DNA of 64,000 bases from Allopseudospirillum japonicum (GTDB lineage: Bacteria > Pseudomonadota > Gammaproteobacteria > Pseudomonadales > Halomonadaceae): the NCBI RefSeq assembly GCF_900108915.1, contig NZ_FNYH01000003.1:62001-126000 (forward strand), written 5' to 3'. The notes under the pieces are model-generated. The model was not told the origin of the DNA. It searched no databases and was given only the letters and a program-made list of their open reading frames with translations. Made by a program: the position numbers and the translations under genes. This document shows, piece after piece, positions 59,591 to 64,000 of this stretch (the stretch's first letter is position 1; every line of letters starts with the position of its first letter).

Positions 59591-59730
59591 GCAGGTTTCA
59601 AGACTGTCAATCCCTTGTCATGCGGGCAAGGCAAGCTATAGTATGGCGATTGTGAACATACGATTGGCAGCCGCCTAAGGTCAGCTTACACGCGGATCTT
59701 AAGACGACACGAACATGAGCTCTAACGAGC

Positions 59731-59756
59731 TTTAGGGGGCTTAGGCCCCCTTTTTT
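59731..59756 (+). terminator. Terminator/attenuator between rpsB and tsf
   Basis: GGGGGC/GCCCCC stem with a 4-nt loop and a run of six T. E. coli also has a partial terminator here, setting the ratio of S2 to EF-Ts. Confidence 0.85.
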
Positions 59757-59814
59757 AAACTGGATTTTACTCCTTTTTGATTCAATTCACTCCTTGCAAA
59801 GAGGTAGACAGAGC

Positions 59815-60690
59815 ATGTCAGCAATTAGCGCAAAGCTGGTGAAAGAACTGCGTGAGCGTACAGGCTTGGGCATGATGGAATGTAAAAAAGCCCTTGTGGA
59901 AGCCGAAGGCGATATCGAGTTAGCGATTGAAAACCTGCGTAAATCTTCAGGAATGAAAGCGGCTAAAAAAGCCTCTCGCGTTGCTGCTGAAGGTGCCATC
60001 CTCACTCGCGTAGCTGAAGATGCTAGCTATGGTGTGGTGCTAGAAATCAACTCAGAAACAGATTTCGTTGCCCGCGATGATAACTTCAAAGCCTTCTGTA
60101 ACACGGTTTTAGATAAAGTATTTACCGACAAGCAAACTGATATCAGCGCTTTGATGGCTGAAGGTCTTGAAGAAACACGCCAAGCCTTAGTACAAAAAAT
60201 CGGTGAAAATATCAGTGTGCGTCGTGCAACCCTAGTGGAAGCTGGTGAAGGCCAATTGGTTGGTGAATATGTTCACGGTGGCCGTATTGGTGTGTTGACC
60301 TTGCTCGCTGGTGGCAATTCTGAAGTGGCAAAAGACGTGGCCATGCACGTTGCTGCGGTGAATCCACAAGTGGCTAAGCCAAGCGATATGCCTCAAGAAG
60401 TGCTGGATAAAGAGAAAGAAATTATCCTTGCACAACCTGATATGGCGGGCAAACCTGCCGAAATCGCTGAAAAAATGGTTGGCGGCCGTCTGAAAAAATT
60501 CTTGGCAGAAAACAGCTTGACCGAACAAGCCTTTATCAAAAACCCAGATCAAACTGTAGGGGCTTTTGTTAAAGCAGCCGGCGGCGAAGTCGTTGCTTTC
60601 GTACGCTTTGAAGTAGGCGAAGGTATCGAGAAGCAAGAAGTTGATTTTGCTGAAGAAGTACGTCAGCAAGCCGCACAAGCGAACAAATAA
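59815..60690 (+). CDS. tsf: Elongation factor Ts
   Basis: Nucleotide exchange factor for EF-Tu. 291 residues from ATG 59815 (E. coli 283). The N-terminal [20 protein letters not shown] is a hallmark, as are EGAILTRV and the catalytic core motif [32 protein letters not shown] begins the coiled-coil part. An in-frame ATG 21 nt upstream lacks a good site; the chosen one has AGAGGTAGACAG. Confidence 0.97.
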   Translation: MSAISAKLVKELRERTGLGMMECKKALVEAEGDIELAIENLRKSSGMKAAKKASRVAAEGAILTRVAEDASYGVVLEINSETDFVARDDNFKAFCNTVLDKVFTDKQTDISALMAEGLEETRQALVQKIGENISVRRATLVEAGEGQLVGEYVHGGRIGVLTLLAGGNSEVAKDVAMHVAAVNPQVAKPSDMPQEVLDKEKEIILAQPDMAGKPAEIAEKMVGGRLKKFLAENSLTEQAFIKNPDQTVGAFVKAAGGEVVAFVRFEVGEGIEKQEVDFAEEVRQQAAQANK

Positions 60691-60730
60691 GCCTTGCGTG
60701 TTCCCATTTGGGATCAAGCCAACTTGTCTC

Positions 60731-60755
60731 TAGCCTAGAGGCTTTCTCTAGGCTA
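60731..60755 (+). terminator. Hairpin between tsf and pyrH
   Basis: Perfect 10-bp stem TAGCCTAGAG/CTCTAGGCTA with a 5-nt loop, followed by ATTTGTAT. The T-run is poor; it is a likely partial terminator or processing site. Confidence 0.6.
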
Positions 60756-60849
60756 ATTTGTATCTCGATAATGATCATCGCCCCTCTCAGGTTAAGCTAA
60801 AAGCATCTAGCAAGCCTAACTGAGCCTTACCTAGTTAGTGGAGAATCCT

Positions 60850-61584
60850 ATGCCTACATCAGAAAATAACGCTAAGTACAAACGTATTTTACTGAAGCTC
60901 AGCGGGGAAGCCCTTATGGGTGATCAAGATTTTGGCATTGATCCCAAAGTGCTTGATCGTATGGCATTGGAAATCGGCCAATTAGTGGGGATCGGCGTGC
61001 AAGTTGGCTTGGTGATCGGTGGAGGTAACCTCTTTCGAGGTGCTGCTTTAAGCGCTGCCGGTATGGAACGTGTGACAGGTGATCATATGGGCATGTTAGC
61101 CACTGTGATGAATGGTCTGGCGATGCGTGATGCACTTGAGCGTACCAATATTCGTACCCGAGTGATGTCAGCTATTCCTATGAGTGGTGTTGTCGAACAT
61201 TATGACCGCCGTACTGCGATTCGTTATCTTACTTCCGGAGATGTGGTAATCTTTACTGCAGGGACGGGTAATCCGTTTTTCACTACAGATTCAGCTGCTT
61301 GCTTACGAGGCATTGAAATTGATGCAGATGTTGTCGTCAAAGCAACCAAGGTGGATGGTGTCTATGATAAAGACCCAGTGAAATATCCGGATGCCGTAAA
61401 GTATTCTCGTCTCACCTATGACGATGCCCTAGACAAAAAGTTAGAAGTTATGGATCTTACCGCCATCTGCCTAGTACGGGATCATGCTATGCCAGTGCGT
61501 GTTTTTAATATGAATAAGTCAGGGGCTTTGCTGAACGTCGTGGTAGGTGGTAGAGAAGGTACCTTGATCGATAGAGGCGAATAA
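60850..61584 (+). CDS. pyrH: Uridylate kinase
   Basis: Converts UMP to UDP; an amino-acid-kinase-fold hexamer. 244 residues (E. coli 241). [20 protein letters not shown] near the N-terminus, [60 protein letters not shown] and [16 protein letters not shown] are all canonical. ATG 60850 is preceded by GGAG at 7 nt; a GTG at 60838 is in frame but overlaps that site. Confidence 0.97.
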   Translation: MPTSENNAKYKRILLKLSGEALMGDQDFGIDPKVLDRMALEIGQLVGIGVQVGLVIGGGNLFRGAALSAAGMERVTGDHMGMLATVMNGLAMRDALERTNIRTRVMSAIPMSGVVEHYDRRTAIRYLTSGDVVIFTAGTGNPFFTTDSAACLRGIEIDADVVVKATKVDGVYDKDPVKYPDAVKYSRLTYDDALDKKLEVMDLTAICLVRDHAMPVRVFNMNKSGALLNVVVGGREGTLIDRGE

Positions 61585-61586
61585 GC

Positions 61587-62144
61587 ATGATCAATCAAAT
61601 CAAACAAGACGCTGACGCTCGCATGAGCAAAAGTATTGAGGCACTGCATACGGCCTTAAATAAAATTCGTACAGGGCGTGCGCACCCGAGCATTTTAGAC
61701 GCGGTGAAAGTCAGCTACTATGGTAGTGATGTCCCTTTAAATCAAGTAGCCAATATCAATGTGGAAGATGCGCGCACCTTGTCTGTATCTCCTTGGGAAA
61801 AAAATCTGGTACCCACGATTGAAAAAGCCATTCTCACCTCAGATTTAGGCTTAAACCCAAGCACTTCGGGTGGCTTAATTCGCGTGCCCATGCCAGCACT
61901 TACGGAAGAAACCCGTAAAAATTATATCAAGCAAGCCAAAGCAGAAGCCGAACATGGCCGTGTCGCCATTCGTAACATTCGTCGCGATGCTAACAATGAC
62001 TTGAAAGCCTTATTAAAAGATAAGGAAATTACTGAAGACGAAGAGCGCCGTGCGCAAGACGACATCCAAAAACTGACGGATAAATATATCGCGGAAGTGG
62101 AGAAAGTCCTTCAGCTTAAAGAAGAAGACCTGATGCAAATTTAA
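61587..62144 (+). CDS. frr: Ribosome recycling factor
   Basis: Splits post-termination ribosomes with EF-G. 185 residues, exactly the usual length. [48 protein letters not shown]-like [31 protein letters not shown] and [20 protein letters not shown] are standard. Starts 2 bp after pyrH. Confidence 0.97.
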   Translation: MINQIKQDADARMSKSIEALHTALNKIRTGRAHPSILDAVKVSYYGSDVPLNQVANINVEDARTLSVSPWEKNLVPTIEKAILTSDLGLNPSTSGGLIRVPMPALTEETRKNYIKQAKAEAEHGRVAIRNIRRDANNDLKALLKDKEITEDEERRAQDDIQKLTDKYIAEVEKVLQLKEEDLMQI

Positions 62145-62163
62145 GCCTTCAGGCTGTAAATTG

Positions 62164-62181
62164 GCCTCCTGTTGAGGAGGC
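62164..62181 (+). terminator. Hairpin between frr and uppS
   Basis: GCCTCCT/AGGAGGC with a 4-nt loop, 19 bp after the frr stop and without a T-run. Possibly a partial terminator or RNA-processing site. Confidence 0.5.
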
Positions 62182-62214
62182 TTACTTAGGATCTTAGATT
62201 GCGGCTGCTTTTCC

Positions 62215-63018
62215 ATGTCGGATTCACGCGCTTTATCTTCCGCCAGTTTCTCCTCTACAGACACTGGATCTTACAACCTCCTTGTGCCTAAACACGTTGC
62301 CATCATTATGGACGGCAATAATCGTTGGGCCAAAGCACGCAAAAGCCCAGGTATCGCCGGCCATCAAGCCGGTGTAAAGTCTGTGCGTGCTGTGGTTGAG
62401 GCCGCCTTGCAACAAGGGGTGCAAGTGCTCACCTTGTTTGCCTTCTCAAGCGAGAATTGGCAACGTCCCAAAAAAGAAGTCTCCGCATTAATGGAGTTGT
62501 TTTTGCTGGCATTACGGCGTGAAGTCAAACGCTTGCATAAACATCACATCCGTTTACATGTCATCGGTGAGCGCAGTGCCTTTTCCTCGGAAATCCAACA
62601 AGCGATTCAAGAGGCGGAACACCTCACCGCGACCAATCAAGATTTGCATCTGGTGATTGCAGCTAACTATGGCGGGCGCTGGGATATTGCGCAAGCTGCG
62701 CGCCAACTCGCGCAAGCTGCCGTTGATGGCCAGATTCAAGCACAGCATATTCAAGCACAAGATTTCGCACCTTACTTAAGCCTGAGCCAGTTTCCTGAGC
62801 CAGATTTGTGTATCCGTACCGGCGGCGAACAACGCATCAGTAACTTTTTACTCTGGCAATTTGCCTATACAGAGTTTTACTTTTCGCCTTTATTCTGGCC
62901 TGATTTTGACCAAGCCGCCTTTCATGCCGCCATTGCAGATTATCAACAACGCCAGCGGCGATTTGGGCGCACTTGTGAACAAGTTGTCAGCCCAGATGAG
63001 CAAACGCATGGATCTTAA
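62215..63018 (+). CDS. uppS: Undecaprenyl diphosphate synthase
   Basis: cis-Prenyltransferase that makes the C55 lipid carrier for peptidoglycan and other surface glycans. 267 residues (E. coli 253), with a short Ser-rich N-terminal extension. HVAIIMDGNNRWAKARK (catalytic Asp), GHQAGVKSVRAVVEAA, LTLFAFSSENWQRP and the C-terminal PDLCIRTGGEQRISNFLLWQ, AYTEFYFSPLFWPDF are intact. Confidence 0.96.
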   Translation: MSDSRALSSASFSSTDTGSYNLLVPKHVAIIMDGNNRWAKARKSPGIAGHQAGVKSVRAVVEAALQQGVQVLTLFAFSSENWQRPKKEVSALMELFLLALRREVKRLHKHHIRLHVIGERSAFSSEIQQAIQEAEHLTATNQDLHLVIAANYGGRWDIAQAARQLAQAAVDGQIQAQHIQAQDFAPYLSLSQFPEPDLCIRTGGEQRISNFLLWQFAYTEFYFSPLFWPDFDQAAFHAAIADYQQRQRRFGRTCEQVVSPDEQTHGS

Positions 63019-63077
63019 GCTCAAGTTAGGCTAATTTGGCGGCTTTGTGCTTTTACTTTTCCTTAGGATCTTAACCC

Positions 63078-63878
63078 GTGCTCAGCCAACGTATTCTTAC
63101 TTCTATATTTCTCGTACCCCTTGCTTTATGGGGGTTATTGCTCTTGGATGGCACTCCTTTTGCCTTATTTTGTGGCCTGATTGCGACCTTGGCTGCTTGG
63201 GAATGGGCTGATCTATCCGGTATTTCCTCACAAGGGCGCCTTGTTTATGCTGCCAGCTTTGCCATAGGTGCAGGGCTTTGGTGGAGCAGCCATTGGTCAT
63301 TAGAAAGCCTGCTTTGGCTGGCGGGTTTCTTCTGGCCGGTGGCCCTATTTTGGGTGATGACCTATCCCCAACTCAGTCGACACTGGTACGGGCGTAAGCG
63401 ACGTTTATTGATGGGGTATGCGGTTTTATTACCCTGTTGGGCAGGTTTGATTTTATTGCATCATCAAGCCGGTTTAGCTTGGTTGCTGTATTTATTATTA
63501 CTGGTCTGGATTGCAGATATTGCAGCCTATTTTAGCGGTAGACGTTATGGCAAAGCCAAACTTGCTCCCTATGTCAGTCCGGGGAAATCTTGGGCAGGTG
63601 TGTGGGGAGCTTTGGTGGCAACGTCTCTTTTAGCTTGGCTTGCCGTCCCTGCGATGGATTTAAATGCACATCAAGGCATGGCTTTATGGTTAATCACAGC
63701 CTTAACGACAGCGGCTTCCGTTTTAGGCGATTTACTAGAAAGTATGCTCAAACGCTATCGCGGCTTAAAAGACAGCAGCCGTTTATTACCTGGTCATGGC
63801 GGTATTTTAGATCGTATTGACAGCCTCACTGCTGCAGCTCCTATTTTTATGTTGCTTTACACCCTCAGCAGTTTGTAA
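63078..63878 (+). CDS. cdsA: Phosphatidate cytidylyltransferase
   Basis: Membrane enzyme making CDP-diacylglycerol for phospholipids. 266 residues starting with GTG after TAGGATC. About seven hydrophobic segments. The family signature is in the last third: [19 protein letters not shown] with [28 protein letters not shown] and [15 protein letters not shown]. Between uppS and dxr as usual. Confidence 0.95.
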   Translation: MLSQRILTSIFLVPLALWGLLLLDGTPFALFCGLIATLAAWEWADLSGISSQGRLVYAASFAIGAGLWWSSHWSLESLLWLAGFFWPVALFWVMTYPQLSRHWYGRKRRLLMGYAVLLPCWAGLILLHHQAGLAWLLYLLLLVWIADIAAYFSGRRYGKAKLAPYVSPGKSWAGVWGALVATSLLAWLAVPAMDLNAHQGMALWLITALTTAASVLGDLLESMLKRYRGLKDSSRLLPGHGGILDRIDSLTAAAPIFMLLYTLSSL

Positions 63879-63892
63879 GTGAGATTTGCCTT

Positions 63893-64000
63893 ATGCCACA
63901 AAATATCACCCTGCTCGGAGCGACAGGTTCCATAGGTCACAGCACCTTACAGGTCATCGCCAAGCATCCGCAAAATTACCGTATTTTTGCCCTGAGTGCA
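63893..64000 (+). CDS. dxr: 1-deoxy-D-xylulose 5-phosphate reductoisomerase (partial, 5' end only)
   Basis: Second step of the MEP isoprenoid pathway. Only the first 36 residues lie inside the window: [15 protein letters not shown] then [11 protein letters not shown], which is the NADPH-binding GATGSIG motif at the N-terminus of Dxr. The position after cdsA supports the call. The cut is the window edge. Confidence 0.93.
   Translation, partial: MPQNITLLGATGSIGHSTLQVIAKHPQNYRIFALSA

Overview
The window is chromosomal DNA of a motile, Gram-negative gammaproteobacterium of moderate GC. The signs are hldD/waaF (LPS heptose), an AsmA protein, rapA, rseP, three chemoreceptors, and a ppx gene divergent from trxA-rho as in Pseudomonas. 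I place it near Pseudomonadales/Oceanospirillales but cannot name a genus. Most of the window is housekeeping sequence.

Layout. 1-3776: rho (cut by the left edge), trxA and divergent ppx. 3909-7452: glnD, a DEDD-type exonuclease and a small membrane protein. 7524-14045: two chemoreceptors around a solitary rseP, then a GAF/HD-GYP protein. 14143-19767: FAH-family enzyme, transaldolase, glutathione peroxidase, rapA. 20230-32071: accessory region with a Thr/Asp-rich DUF4214 protein, a large RTX/S-layer-like protein, and a tight six-gene run (TPR-glycosyltransferase-like protein, CBS-cupin, CMP-nonulosonate synthetase, trimodular NeuB-like synthase, methyltransferase, small membrane protein). 32216-34558: CelD/FemAB-like acetyltransferase, then a RAYT transposase gene set inside its own array of about 94-bp REP pairs. 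34566-45292: uvrA, yjdM, waaF, hldD, AhpD-like protein, gabD-type dehydrogenase, AsmA protein and GNAT. 45552-49326: hisB-hisH-hisA-hisF-argB. 49327-49832: two tandem leftward small-RNA genes with Fur-box-like sites. 49833-57696: pgeF, radA, metY-type sulfhydrylase, third chemoreceptor, glnA with a sigma-54-type promoter, YciI protein. 57711-64000: map divergent from rpsB-tsf-pyrH-frr-uppS-cdsA-dxr (dxr cut by the right edge).

How the parts work together. GlnD and GlnA belong to the PII nitrogen cascade: GlnA keeps the adenylylation tyrosine motif and glnA has a -24/-12 promoter. The 20-32 kb region reads as a surface-protein module. Two probably secreted proteins, one rich in Thr/Asp repeats, are followed by a TPR-glycosyltransferase candidate and enzymes that make and activate a nonulosonic (sialic-acid-like) sugar. 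Glycosylation of the surface proteins by this sugar is my inference.

The two most notable non-coding findings are the tandem RNA genes at 49336-49754 (identical 35-nt core, identical promoter geometry, terminators, upstream 7-1-7 Fur-like palindromes; PrrF/RyhB-like in logic) and the REP/RAYT array at 33367-34516.
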